From positions 141,501 through 205,500 of the forward strand of contig JBAKBP010001595.1 in the NCBI GenBank assembly GCA_037953745.1: a stretch of DNA of 64,000 nt. The letters run 5' to 3'. Below the pieces are notes generated by a model. It searched no databases. It was not told the DNA's origin and worked only from the letters and a program-made list of their open reading frames with translations. Positions 24,017-34,274 of the stretch are shown piece after piece. A program made the translations under genes and the position numbers. Position 1 is the first letter of the stretch. Every line of letters starts with the position of its first letter. The stretch comes from Lithodes maja (lineage: Eukaryota > Arthropoda > Malacostraca > Decapoda > Lithodidae).

Positions 24017-24924
24017 TTAATAACTTGTCCATCCCCCTTCTGCATCAATAACCTCCTGTAGACGAGCCGGTACCGAGTCTACTAGCTTGCTGCAAATGTC
24101 TGGGCGTCGTCTCACGCCCTCCCATACTTCTCTGGCCTTTGCTTCTATGCATTCCTTGGTCATCTCTGAAACATTCCATTCCTGAACCATTATCCCCCAA
24201 AGATTTTAGATGGGGTTGCAGTCACATCCCTTTGGAGGCCAATCTACCAACTGGATTTCCGGGTGCTGTGCGAACCACTGTGTGGACTGCTCGGCTGGTG
24301 TGAATGGGAGACCGATCCTGCACCAATGTGATGATATCGGGCTCTGGAAGGGCGTATGCGCGAATAGATGGCAGTAAAGAGGTTTCCAATATATTAATGT
24401 ATTCCTCGCTGTTAAGGTTACCATCAATTTTAACCAGTTCTCCAGGACCTCCCCACCACATCCAACCATGAAACGACACGGTGACTCTGCCATTCCTTCC
24501 CTTCTGGTGACTCTGCCACTCCTTCCCTTCTCGTTTATATGCCTGGCCTCATACCGAGTGTTTCGTGCTCGCCAACACTTCCGCCCGTTCCGTGTCACAG
24601 AGGAGAAGCATTTTTCATCCGTGAAAATAACATTTTGCCAGAAGCCACGGCCACGCTGAATATGCTGTTGAGCGAATCGTAGTCTTGCTCTCCTGTTGGC
24701 TTCTGTCAGCACCTCCTTTATGGCTGGAACATGGCAGTTCAGTCCCGCCTCACGCATCCGGTGTCTCGCCGTTATAGGGTGACAGTTGAGGCCCAGGTCT
24801 CTTGTCAGAGCTACCGATGATGATTTGGGTGCCTGGATGACAGCAGTGAGGATGCGCTCACAGTCTTCTTGGGAAGTGACATGAGGGCGGCCAGATCTCG
24901 ATCTTGTTTTAACATGCCCCTCAC
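24017..24924 (-). pseudogene. Tc1/mariner transposase, main exon
   Basis: Minus-strand catalytic part. In order: GRPHV linker, ITARHRMREAGLNCH, FTDEKCF with the first catalytic Asp, VQDRSPIHTS with the second (the family usually has Asn after that Asp; here Arg), and WPPKGCDCNPI with the third. The Glu codon after NPI has become TAA. A 26-base tandem duplication at 24480-24532 shifts the frame, and a further indel near 24295 shifts it back. The natural stop is at 24017-24019. The motif D-x34-D class fits Tc1. Non-functional. Confidence 0.85.
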
Positions 24925-24989
24925 CTGCAAGAATTAAAAAATTATTAATCAGTTTAAATATAATTAGTAATATTGTATTATAGTTGTAA

Positions 24990-25199
24990 AATGACCCTCA
25001 GGATCCTGACGCCTTTTGGCATCTTCTTCTGCCAATTGTTTGACGTTTTTATACAGTTAAGGAAGGTTCTGAGGGAATTATACGGGTAAAGCGTATCACC
25101 ATTCACTCTGACCTCCGTATCCCATCCCTAATCCGAATAAAATAGTCTAATAATAACCAGGAAAGAAAAAGAGAAAGGCGTCCTCGGATCCTAAGAGCG
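24990..25199 (-). mobile_element. TTAA-bounded MITE, family 4 copy 2 (inverted)
   Basis: Reverse orientation relative to 25273-25473; the right end has TTAA at 25200-25203, the left TTAA is mutated (about 24984-24990). With copy 3 it makes a 200-base inverted repeat with a 70-base spacer. Confidence 0.7.
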
Positions 25200-25272
25200 T
25201 TAACAATCGCTTTACACTTTGATAAAAAAAAATCGTGACTGTAGAAAAGGATAGCTAGCTTTGGTTAGTTAA

Positions 25273-25473
25273 CTCTTTCACGTTCCGAGGACGCCTTTCT
25301 CTTCTCTATGCTGGGTAGTATTGGACTATTTTATTCAGATTAGAAAGGGGATGCGAGAGTCAGATGGTGGATGGTGATACTCTTTACCCCTTCAAGTCCC
25401 TCAGATACTTCCAATAAAAACGGCTAATGACAGCCAGAAGACATCGTCAAATGGCGTCAGGATCGTGAAAGGG
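25273..25473 (+). mobile_element. TTAA-bounded MITE, family 4 copy 3
   Basis: TTAA at 25269-25272 and 25474-25477; ends CTCTTTCACGTTCCGAGGAC and, inverted, CCCTTTCACGATCCTGACGC. Confidence 0.85.
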
Positions 25474-25929
25474 TTAATATGTAAAGAGGATTTAGCGGGA
25501 AGTGCCGTTTTTACAGTCTGTCACAGAAATTTACAGAGGCTGCCTGACACGTCCCCACCTACAGCTTGGCGAGGTTAGGATGGGATATAGGATACTCCTT
25601 AAAATTAATCGCAATCGGTTTTCCAGTAAATTTTGCCTAATAAATCAAACCATCCTAATCTAATGTTATCGAACAGTCATCTTGTATAGAAAACAAAGGA
25701 ACACTCTTGGTAGAGTGCCCACGTCGACGGTCGTTTGAGACTATTCCTCTCCCACTTAACGAAGTGGAAATATTCCCCAAACAATAATTTGTTATGGAAT
25801 AAGCAGGTTCCTGGGAAAGTTTAAACCTAATTAATCATCTAGATGTAAACACAGAACATTAAACAACATTAATGAAACATTTTTATTTTCCCCAGTTCAC
25901 GCGAGTAGAATGGTTAGCCAAGATTCGTA

Positions 25930-26115
25930 GAAGGGGAAGGGCCAAGGGGAGAGGGGGAAGGGGAGAAGGGAGGGGGAAGTAAGGGAGAAGGGGGTGTAGG
26001 AGAGACAGGAGCGGGAGGCGGGAGGGAGAGGAGGGATTGGGGTGGGGGTGGGGGTGGATGAGAGGGGGTGGGGGGTGGAAGGGAGGATGAGAGGGGTGTA
26101 TGGGAGACGGGAGGG
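25930..26115 (+). repeat. G-rich tract with many G3-G6 runs
   Basis: Nearly all purine on the + strand, with more than ten runs of three or more G separated by a few bases. It has G-quadruplex potential. It lies in the transposase intron, so the RNA copy of the transposase strand would be C/U-rich. Confidence 0.8.
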
Positions 26116-26390
26116 GGTTTAGAAGCCGTTAGGAATGGAACACAAAGAATTAGGAAAGATATTCAAACTGTAACAGACTTATTGCACCTTTTCAGTGCCT
26201 ACACTACCTAGGCTAAGCTGCGCATTCATGCTAATACTGTATATTATATTTTACACTGAGAAGTCTCTTAAGGTATTTATTGGATAATCCAGCATTCAGC
26301 TATTTCCGAATTCCATTGAAATGACAATTTTAGTTGTCACTGAAATGACATTTAACTAATTTCTCATTAAATAATATTACGTGCCATTAC

Positions 26391-26570
26391 TGGAATCATG
26401 CTCATCTTCGAACCTCCTTACCCATCGCCTGACAGTGTTCTTACTGATCCCCATGATCCGGCCTATTTCACTAATTGTGGTTCCAGCTTGTTAGTGGAAT
26501 GTGAACCTCACTTCAGCTTCGCTAAGAGTCTTTTCGATCGTCCAGCCTGTCTTCAACCTTGACTTAGTCT
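26391..26570 (-). pseudogene. Tc1/mariner transposase, N-terminal HTH exon
   Basis: Minus strand gives TIEKTLSEAEVRFTFH, a stop, then QAGTTISEIGRIMGISKN and TVRRWVRRFEDEHDS, a paired-type helix-turn-helix as in Tc1 transposases. The stop lies within the first helix region. The start codon was not identified with confidence. Confidence 0.8.
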
Positions 26571-26612
26571 TACTGCCGGTTCAGGGGGTGTCGAAACTTT
26601 GGTTCACGGGTG

Positions 26613-27253
26613 TACATTTTTGTTTGTGGTTTTAAATGTCAGATTACGGAAGGAAAGGAACGTCGCATTCGCCCAGTATAACATTCTGGATCATGATTCA
26701 AAGGTGTACATACAGTTTGCAATGAAAGATATTCGTATACTCTTCATTCATACACCAATATGTGTTGTCATTCAGTATAATTATATTATATATACAGAAT
26801 GTATTTATATAATTTTACATTATTCATTATTGTTGCCATGTTTAGCCTTAATTAACCTCTCATAATATTGAATGGTGCATTGGCAACGGCAGAGGAATAT
26901 TATGTTGTGTTAATGGGATAATGGTAAAATATATAAGATATATAAGCAAGCAACAAGATATATCGTACCATGTGGGTGTTTGGGTAAAGCCATCACAGAT
27001 GCATGGAAATATTTGACATTATTTTAGTTTAAGGATAATGTCGGACAAGTTTGTATTTTCCGCCCATGATCGAGGGGATACAGGGCCCAATTCTTCCAAA
27101 AAATATGTGGAGCGAGTGGGTTCGAATGTATATATATATTTGTTTCACAACGAAACTGTTACTATCAGAGAGAGCTGTTGAGCTTGCCAGTAAGTTCAGC
27201 TTTAGCTTTAATAAATTACCAAATAATTAAATATTTTTTTTCTCTCTCACCAG
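26613..27253. other. No exon recognised upstream of the acyltransferase exons
   Basis: AT-rich; the open frame 26599-26865 begins in the transposon end and is not convincing. Earlier exons of the next gene are expected upstream but were not identified in the window. Confidence 0.4.
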
Positions 27254-27341
27254 GAAAGTTGATGTCATGCGATTATGTTTCCGTCACCGAGGAGATGATC
27301 TCTGGGTTGCGGAGATGAAGGAACCTACAATAGATTTCAAG
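27254..27341 (+). CDS. HHxxxDG acyltransferase gene, penultimate exon
   Basis: An 88-base exon between an excellent acceptor (tttttttctctctcaccag, ending 27253) and a donor AAG|GTTTAT at 27342. It reads KVDVMRLCFRHRGDDLWVAE then MKEPTIDFK, in a frame that joins without shift to the next exon (VIESTD...). That is the beta-strand region just before the catalytic motif in condensation-type acyltransferases. The donor is weak beyond GT. The 1354-base intron contains a 48-bp minisatellite. The preceding codon is split (phase 1), so at least one more exon lies upstream. Confidence 0.75.
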
Positions 27342-27548
27342 GTTTATATCCGAGTCTTATTTGTATTACTGTATCTGTTTGTTATAAACTATATTAATTG
27401 TTTTGACATGCTGATATATCATTATGCTACTGTATAATAGTAGTGTTATTATGACGTGTAGTAGTAGTAGTAGTAGTATATATTGTTTGTTAGTATATTG
27501 GGGGTGGGGGGGGAGCTTGAGCAACTTGTATACAGTATATATATATGA

Positions 27549-28460
27549 TAACGCATTAGTGGTAGTATTGGGGGTGGATAGTGTCAAGGGGATTTATAAC
27601 GCATTAGTGGTAGTATTGGGGGTGGATAGTGTCAAGGGGATTTATAACGCATTAGTGGTAGTATTGTAGATGGATAGCGTCAAGGGGATTTATAACGCAT
27701 TAGTGGTAGTATTGTAGATGGATAGCGTCAAGGGGATTTATAACGCATTAGTGGTAGTATTGTAGATGGATAGTGTCAAGGGGATTTATAACGCATTAGT
27801 GGTAGTATTGTAGATGGATAGTGTCAAGGGGATTTATAACGCATTAGTGGTAGTATTGTAGATGGATAGTGTCAAGGGGATTTATAACGCATTAGTGGTA
27901 GTATTGTAGATGGATAGCGTCAAGGGGATTTATAACGCATTAGTGGTAGTATTGTAGATGGATAGCGTCAAGGGGATTTATAACACATTAGTGGTAGTAT
28001 TGTAGATGGATAGTGTCAAGGGGATTTATAACACATTAGTGGTAGTATTGTAGATGGATAGTGTCAAGGGGATTTATAACGCATTAGTGGTAGTATTGTA
28101 GATGGATAGTGTCAAGGGGATTTATAACGCATTAGTGGTAGTATTGTAGATGGATAGTGTCAAGGGGATTTATAACGCATTAGTGGTAGTATTGTAGATG
28201 GATAGTGTCAAGGGGATTTATAACGCATTAGTGGTAGTATTGTAGATGGATAGTGTCAAGGGGATTTATAACGCATTAGTGGTAGTATTGTAGATGGATA
28301 GTGTCAAGGGGATTTATAACGCATTAGTGGTAGTATTGTAGATGGATAGTGTCAAGGGGATTTATAACGCATTAGTGGTAGTATTGTAGATGGATAGTGT
28401 CAAGGGGATTTATAACGCATTAGTGGTAGTATTGTAGATGGATAGTGTCAAGGGGATTTA
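27549..28460 (+). repeat. 48-bp minisatellite, 19 copies, intronic
   Basis: Nineteen units of 48 bases in head-to-tail order. The first two units carry 'gggggtgg' where later ones have 'gtagatgg', and single-base variants (gatagc/gatagt, acgcat/acacat) come in neighbouring groups, which suggests local duplication. It fills most of the intron 27342-28695. Confidence 0.95.
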
Positions 28461-28695
28461 TCACTCTAGCCTAAATTTGCCAAACCTTCGTTGTACAAGG
28501 TATTTGGTTTTCGTTGCCAGCAGCATAACTATATTGTCATTAAAGTATGCTGGTCCAGTCAATTAGAAAGAAAACAAGTCAGCATTATTTAGTATTATTA
28601 TAGATTGACTAACTCTCTCCATTTGGTAATTTAACTATTCTACAGAATATTGTCTCAGTATTAAGAAACTACTCAGTAACGATACTCACTTGCAG

Positions 28696-29790
28696 GTAAT
28701 TGAAAGCACTGATGTACAAAGTGCTGCCCAGAAGCTTATGAAGGAGCCATATAATGAACATGATGGACCTCTGTGGAAGTTTCGACTTATGGAAGGTGAG
28801 GGAGAGCCTCATCAGTATCACCTGCTAGTAACAGCACATCACGCAGCTGTTGATGGAGTAACAGAAATAACTGTTATTAAATGTCTTGTTGATATTCTGG
28901 ATAATATACTGGCAGGAAATACAGTTAACGACGAACCACTTGGGCAGTTGCGAGACAGGATTGAAATGCGAAAAGCATTGGAGACCGTCGAGGCAGAAAT
29001 GAAACGGCAAAACTTAGAAAGTTTATTAGAAGAACGTCGTAAACAAAATAACAATGCTCCACTGATTGTTGACATATTGGGTAAACCCACTGAACCAAAC
29101 CCAAAATCCTATGTAATGAATTTGTTCAGTATGGATCCTCAGGTATTTGGAATGTTCTATAGACAATGCCAATCTCTTGGAGTGACTTTCAACTCAGGCA
29201 TTCAGGGAGTTCTCAACACAGCATTAGTGAAAGTAGCAAAAGATGCTGGACTTTACAGAGACCAATACACAATTAATGCTAAACATTCAGTTGATACACG
29301 CAGACTCATTCAAGAAAAAGGAACACATTTTGGCTTCTTAGGTTTACCAATGAGTTACAGTGTTGTTACACCATGTGATGTCAGTAAACACTTCTGGAAA
29401 TATGTGGTCGATTTGGATACTGTATTTCGTCATAAATTAAGTCATAATCACATGATCAGAGACAGGGTGTTGGACATCATGTTGAGACCCAAAGGATATT
29501 CTCATGAAATGGCCACGGCTACAATAACAAGCCCCAATTATGACTATCTTCTTACCAACGTGTATACACCTAGAGTTCAATTTTTGCAAGGAGGGAAACA
29601 CATTCAACCAACTGCTTTTCGAAAGTACTTATCAGTTTGTAAGACGGAATATGTACTCGCCATGGGCGTATGTGGGTTCATGAATCAAATTCAGATTGAA
29701 GTAGGCTATTCAACAAATACAACTACTCGGCAACATGTCGAGAAATATGCACATGCAGCTATGGCAACCTTGTATGATGTTACCAGGTAA
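28696..29790 (+). CDS. HHxxxDG acyltransferase (condensation-domain-like), last exon
   Basis: Starts after the acceptor 'cacttgcag' (AG at 28694-28695) and runs 364 codons to TAA at 29788-29790. The motif AHHAAVDGVT (about residue 51 of the exon) is the catalytic HHxxxDG signature of the acyltransferase superfamily that includes NRPS condensation domains, alcohol acetyltransferases and PapA-type enzymes; the His is thought to be the general base that activates the acceptor. The C-terminal half (SIxDTRRL-like SVDTRRL, then FGFLGLPMSYSV and MGVCGFMNQIQIEVGYS) fits the second lobe and its strand bundle. The substrate cannot be told. There is no adjacent adenylation or carrier domain, so it is likely a stand-alone enzyme. 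Its last 15 codons are the first unit of a tandem array, and the stop is provided by that array. Confidence 0.85.
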   Translation, partial: VIESTDVQSAAQKLMKEPYNEHDGPLWKFRLMEGEGEPHQYHLLVTAHHAAVDGVTEITVIKCLVDILDNILAGNTVNDEPLGQLRDRIEMRKALETVEAEMKRQNLESLLEERRKQNNNAPLIVDILGKPTEPNPKSYVMNLFSMDPQVFGMFYRQCQSLGVTFNSGIQGVLNTALVKVAKDAGLYRDQYTINAKHSVDTRRLIQEKGTHFGFLGLPMSYSVVTPCDVSKHFWKYVVDLDTVFRHKLSHNHMIRDRVLDIMLRPKGYSHEMATATITSPNYDYLLTNVYTPRVQFLQGGKHIQPTAFRKYLSVCKTEYVLAMGVCGFMNQIQIEVGYSTNTTTRQHVEKYAHAAMATLYDVTR

Positions 29791-30240
29791 TATGCACATG
29801 CAGCTATGGCAACCTTGTATGATGTTACCAGGTAATATGCACATGCAGCTATGGCAACCTTGTATGATGTTACCAGGTAATATGCACATGCAGCTATGGC
29901 AACCTTGTATGATGTTACCAGGTAATATGCACATGCAGCTATGGCAACCTTGTATGATGTTACCAGGTAATATGCACATGCAGCTATGGCAACCTTGTAT
30001 GATGTTACCAGGTAATATGCACATGCAGCTATGGCAACCTTGTATGATGTTACCAGGTAATATGCACATGCAGCTATGGGAACCTTGTATGATGTTACCA
30101 GGTAATATGCACATGCAGCTATGGCAACCTTGTATAATGTTACCAGGTAATATGCACATGCAGCTATGGCAACCTTGTATGATGTTACCAGGTAATATGC
30201 ACATGCAGCTATGGGAACCTTGTATGATGTTACCAAGCAA
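29746..30240 (+). repeat. 45-bp minisatellite, 11 copies, grown from the end of the exon
   Basis: Eleven exact-length 45-base units. Unit 1 is the coding end of the acyltransferase; units 1-10 end in CCAGGTAA (Arg-stop), whereas unit 11 ends in CCAAGCAA and continues to a stop at 30247-30249, giving a KQFI C-terminus. Units 8 and 11 share 'atgggaacc'; unit 9 has a private change. Several frames on both strands are open across it and are artefacts. Confidence 0.95.
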
Positions 30241-30249
30241 TTCATATAA

Positions 30250-30353
30250 ACATAATGTAAGAAGTGCTGAACAAGTTTAACACTGTTCCTTGGGGAACTG
30301 AGCTTTTGACATCCGATCAGGCTCAGATGGCATTTGATATACTGCTACTGATT
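30250..30353 (+). other. Likely former 3' UTR of the acyltransferase gene
   Basis: Follows the probable ancestral stop at 30247-30249. No AATAAA is seen in it, so the polyadenylation site was not located. Confidence 0.3.
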
Positions 30354-30515
30354 GTACACTCGGATACCATAGTCTCTAGCCCACTCCTCTCTGGCAAGAG
30401 GTAAGGCCAGGACTCTTACTGGACGGCGGCCCACAGTGATGGTTAGGGGTGGGGTTTGGGGGAGAGGGCAACGCACACACGAACACACTGTGAAGCATTT
30501 GTGTGAAGCAATCCA
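30354..30515 (+). mobile_element. SINE-like repeat, + copy
   Basis: Its reverse complement is at 32640-32797. The two share 'cactcggataccatag', 'aagggcaacgc'-type and 'acactgtgaagcatttgtgtgaagc' stretches. The 'gtgaagcatttgtgtgaagcaa' end resembles the A-box region of SINE family A ('gtgaagcacttgagcgaagcaa'), so the two are probably related. Confidence 0.65.
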
Positions 30516-31216
30516 GGAAGCTATCTTTGTTGGTTACTTTCTTGTACTTATTTGGTATTTGTTCGCATCATTTCGCATTATTTAAAATCCTTTATTCCAT
30601 ACTATTGAGAACAAACATATGCAATATTTTCTTTAGCATGAGCAAGTATAACTACCGGTGTGAACCATTAGTTATTATGTGGTGCAGTTCCTATTATTAG
30701 CAAAATTGAAGTTCAGGGAAGGCTTCAAAATAGATCAGTATAGATTCCCTTGTCTTTCGCCTGCCATCTCCGTTTTCCTTCATGACGACATGAATATAAT
30801 TTTACTTTAAAGTTTCTGATATAGTTAATTAGTGTTAGTATGATAAAATATTATTCTAAATTCTTCAATGTTTATTATTATTACAGTGATTGTATTATTA
30901 GAACTATGTTCTGAATTTCACGCAGACTCGAATGTTACTAGCGACGCAAGGTAAACAAAAGGAAAACGAAAGGAAAGCATTTTAGAGGTGAAAGAAGAAC
31001 ATTGTGAGGCTTACAAAAGGCACAAGAATAAAGTACAGGTAGGCTAATGATAAAAGTAAAGGTTAAAGAAGAACATGAAAATAAGTTAGTAGAGGAAATA
31101 AAGCAAGATAAAACCAATAAAAAAGTATGGGAAATAAAGACTGTAAAGACTGTAAAGGCAATACAAAATTTAATGTAATAATTAACGAGGGACATTTGTT
31201 TGTACAAACTATTGTT
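30516..31216. other. No gene recognised
   Basis: AT-rich sequence; the short open frames show no motifs. Confidence 0.4.
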
Positions 31217-31731
31217 CATAGCTGTAACTCTTCCTGTTACCAGCGCTTCATGTGTAATAGCTGTAACTTCATAGCTGTAACTCTTCCTGTTACCAGCGCT
31301 TCATGTGTAATAGCTGTAACTTCATAGCTGTAACTCTTCCTGTTACCAGCGCTTCATGTGTAATAGCTGTAACTTCATAGCTGTAACTCTTCCTGTTACC
31401 AGCGCTTCATGTGTAATAGCTGTAACTTCATAGCTGTAACTCTTCCTGTTACCAGCGCTTCATGTGTAATAGCTGTAACTTCATAGCTGTAACTCTTCCT
31501 GTTACCAGCGCTTCATGTGTAATAGCTGTAACTTCATAGCTGTAACTCTTCCTGTTACCAGCGCTTCATGTGTAATAGCTGTAACTTCATAGCTGTAACT
31601 CTTCCTGTTACCAGCGCTTCATGTGTAATAGCTGTAACTTCATAGCTGTAACTCTTCCTGTTACCAGCGCTTCATGTGTAATAGCTGTAACTTCATAGCT
31701 GTAACTCTTCCTGTTACCAGCGCTTCATGTG
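31217..31731 (+). repeat. 53-bp minisatellite, about 10 copies
   Basis: Almost identical 53-base units, each containing 'tagctgtaactt' and 'tagctgtaactct', so the unit itself holds a short internal duplication. The last unit is cut at 'cttcatgtg'. Confidence 0.95.
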
Positions 31732-32639
31732 AAAGACGTTTTTCAAAATTTAAATTAGTGAAAAAATGTCTCAGAAATTCTATGACCAGTGACAGTTTGA
31801 GTAACATCGCTCTACTATCGATTGAAAGTGCTCTCTCTGGCTGATGGGATTGATTTGGAGAGTTTTGTTGATGAGTTTGATAGCCGACACGATAATCGTA
31901 GGATTAAGTTACACTAAATATATTGCTACCTATACTCTACTGAAACAATATACTGTAATTACCACTACTTGGATTTAATATAGGCTATGAAACTGCAATA
32001 TTATATAGCAATTTCATGCCCATATCAGGAAACTTTATTCATCTACATTATGTTCAATGCATGTGAGGTCAGACATTTTGTTTTGTTTCTTGCTAACGTA
32101 CAGCGGCCAAATATATAGCTGTTATTTATATATTTGGCTCGCTCTTTGTTGTATTAATACCTGTCTGATGTTGAGTAAGATATGAATGTATAAAATTATA
32201 CTTGTGAGTAAAGTCAAATTATTGTTGAATACCTTAACTATTTTTGTATTGTTGATATTTGGTGCAAAGGCATCACTTATATTTTTCTGACTGTACAATG
32301 TAAAACACTGGCATATTATCCCATTTTCATAATTTGCCATCAAGCTTAGTGTGGAGTGCCTTTTTATACAATAACAGTGTGTGAGCTATGAGCTTGAATT
32401 TTCACATTCCTAGACAAAGTACATTAATCTGGGACTTGCAGATTTTTTGTTGTTCTACATCCCATAATGCTCTCTTATAAAGCCTTATTTTTTAGCCAAG
32501 GTCATGGTCTTCCTCCATCATTTTGCCATTACTGATAAGCTGAATATCATCTAAATAGTCTCTAATAATAGGCCTCAGTAGGCCTCAGAAATCACCTAAA
32601 ACTGCTAATTTTTCCAAAAATGTCTTGGGGGGGGGGGGG
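31732..32639. other. No gene recognised
   Basis: AT-rich, with a G tract at 32628-32639. No repeat relationship noted. Confidence 0.4.
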
Positions 32640-32797
32640 CTTACCGCTTCACACAAATGCTTCACAGTGTGTTCGTGTAGGCGTTGCCCTCTCCCGCAAC
32701 CCCACCCCTAACTATCACTGTCGGCCGCCGTCCAGTAAGGGTCCTGGCCTCACCTCTTGCCAGAGAGGAGTTGCCCAGAGACTATGGTATCCGAGTG
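32640..32797 (-). mobile_element. SINE-like repeat, minus copy
   Basis: Inverted copy of 30354-30515, abutting the remaining RT segment of LINE C. Confidence 0.65.
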
Positions 32798-33000
32798 TAT
32801 ATCCACCTTCCGATATTACCTGTTATCCCTTTTGCTTTAGGTTTGTGTGCAATAATATCATGATCACATGTGTCAAATGCCTTCACAAAATCGGTGTAAA
32901 TGACATCCACGTTTTTCTTTTCTTCTAGGGATTTAATAATTTTGTTGTAATGTTCCACTAGTTGTGAGAGATCTTCCTGCTCTAATCCCACGTTGTTGTT
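32782..33000 (-). pseudogene. LINE C, RT motif A fragment
   Basis: Minus strand reads DLSQLVEHYNKIIKSLEEKK then VDVIYTDFVKAFDTCDHDII, which is RT motif A (TDFxKAFDxxDH) of a Jockey/CR1-type LINE. It lies downstream, in LINE order, of the pieces at 34275-35331 and 38710-39110. Confidence 0.75.
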
Positions 33001-33480
33001 GTTGTTGTTGTTCCCCAAGCTGCCTGGCCGAACAGCCCCAAGGCCCCGAGCAATTCCAAGGCCATAACCGAGTGCCCCCACAGAACCCTCCCCGCCGACC
33101 ACAATTAAGCCTGGGTAACCGAAGCCACTCCATGGCGGGGGGCTGAGGAGGGTGCAGAAACGCCTGGGAAACCAAAGCCCCACCCAGGGCCCTGTGCCCC
33201 TCAGCAATTATGAAGAGAAAGTTGAGGGGCAAGGGAAAAATGTGACGCTTTGGCTTCCAATCTTGGTAGATTGGGAGGTCAATCCACGGAAGAGACGCCG
33301 TCACTTGAGATCTAGAAAATATACAAGTTAAAGGAAAAGTCAGAGTAAGCTATGGGTGTGGCAGAGATTGCTCAGCTCTCGCTCTGATAGACCAGCCCAT
33401 CACCACATGACTAAAACCCAATCCTCTCAGCATCAGCTAGGAAAGGCCCTAGAAAGCCGCCTTTGGCGGGGGGATAGCTC
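32994..33480 (-). mobile_element. Retroposon-like insertion with (AAC)n tail
   Basis: A (GTT)n run at 32994-33011 (an (AAC)n tail on the minus strand) is followed by GC-rich sequence without good frames. The 28 bases beside the tail recur at 56649-56676 (ggctgttcggccaggcagc). It interrupts LINE C. The far boundary is uncertain. Confidence 0.45.
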
Positions 33481-34274
33481 CCCTATTTCAACCCCTTTCG
33501 GGGTTGGGCACACGTTGACCGGTGTTGTGTAGTTCATTGTTGTCCTTGGATGTTGATATTGTGTCTCACAGGACTCGCTCGAAAGCAGGTCCGGATTTAG
33601 GGCAGGGCACAAAGAGCCAGTGCCCAGGGCCCCGCGCATATAATGGCCCCGCGGGCCTGCACTTTTGTTTTGTGTTTTTTTTTTTTTAGTGACTATTTTG
33701 GTATTGAAACTTAAATCCATGTTCAGATCTGGCAACTAATGTACCGACATTACCGAACGGTCCGAAGTTCCGAACCTGTCTCAGTCTTGTCAAATACGCC
33801 AAGTAAATAAAGCCACTCCAACAGCTTCCTCTCTCTCCAACACCCCTTTTCCCGTATCAACACTCTTCTCTGAGCTAGTGCCGATACAAATGGACAATTC
33901 TGTTTAGAATCGTAAGATAAGGAGTCGTATAGATTCCGGGACGAGCTCAATAGAAAATGAAAAATGAGTGCACTTCTGGTCCTCTCCTCTCCCGTTTTTA
34001 CCGCTGCATTGTTATCGGTAAGTGTTGTGCATATCACACCATACCAAATGAATACATTATAACATTAGAAATTCAGAACTATGAATACCTACATAATGGC
34101 GTGAGGATTGTACTTGTGAATAATTTTCGAAACCTAGCCTAAGTGAGTAAGTGTATACGTTGTTTTTTTAATGTGTATTGTCTAATCATCATACCAGTGT
34201 CACTTCGAGCGAATATGTGTACACCAATTATGGCTACGTAATTATTATTGAGGTCACAGGTCAGGTTGACAAGT
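33481..34274. other. No gene recognised
   Basis: Includes a CAGGTCCGGATTTAGGGC motif near 33594 that looks like a hAT terminal sequence without a partner end, and a T tract at 33669-33679. Confidence 0.35.

Larger units (their letters stand above)
24925..26390 (-). other. Apparent intron in the transposase gene
   Basis: On the minus strand the upstream part ends ...GATTCCA and is followed by GTAATG; the downstream part is preceded by TTCTTGCAG. Joining them keeps one frame and gives EDEHDSSEGHVKTRSRSG, which is just what the HTH-to-linker region of the family should look like. Most of the intervening 1466 bases are two opposed MITEs and a G-rich tract at 25930-26115. Confidence 0.65.
23097..26612 (-). 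mobile_element. Decayed Tc1/mariner transposon with long inverted ends
   Basis: Bounded by TA at 23095-23096 and 26613-26614. Both ends read inwards as CACCCGTGAACCAAAGTTTCG then CACCCCCTG, and similarity continues for about 70 bases (ctaagtcaaggttg). The transposase is on the minus strand in two parts (26391-26570 and 24017-24924). Three TTAA MITEs of one family have inserted inside (23322-23526, about 24990-25199, 25273-25473). Confidence 0.85.

Noticed and set aside
29706..30280. Three long frames of 176-181 codons on both strands
   Set aside because: Products of the 45-base array; the + strand coding frame of the unit ends in TAA.
33594..33660. A hAT transposon end (CAGGTCCGGATTTAGGGC)
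   Set aside because: Resembles a terminal sequence only; no opposite end or target duplication could be found.
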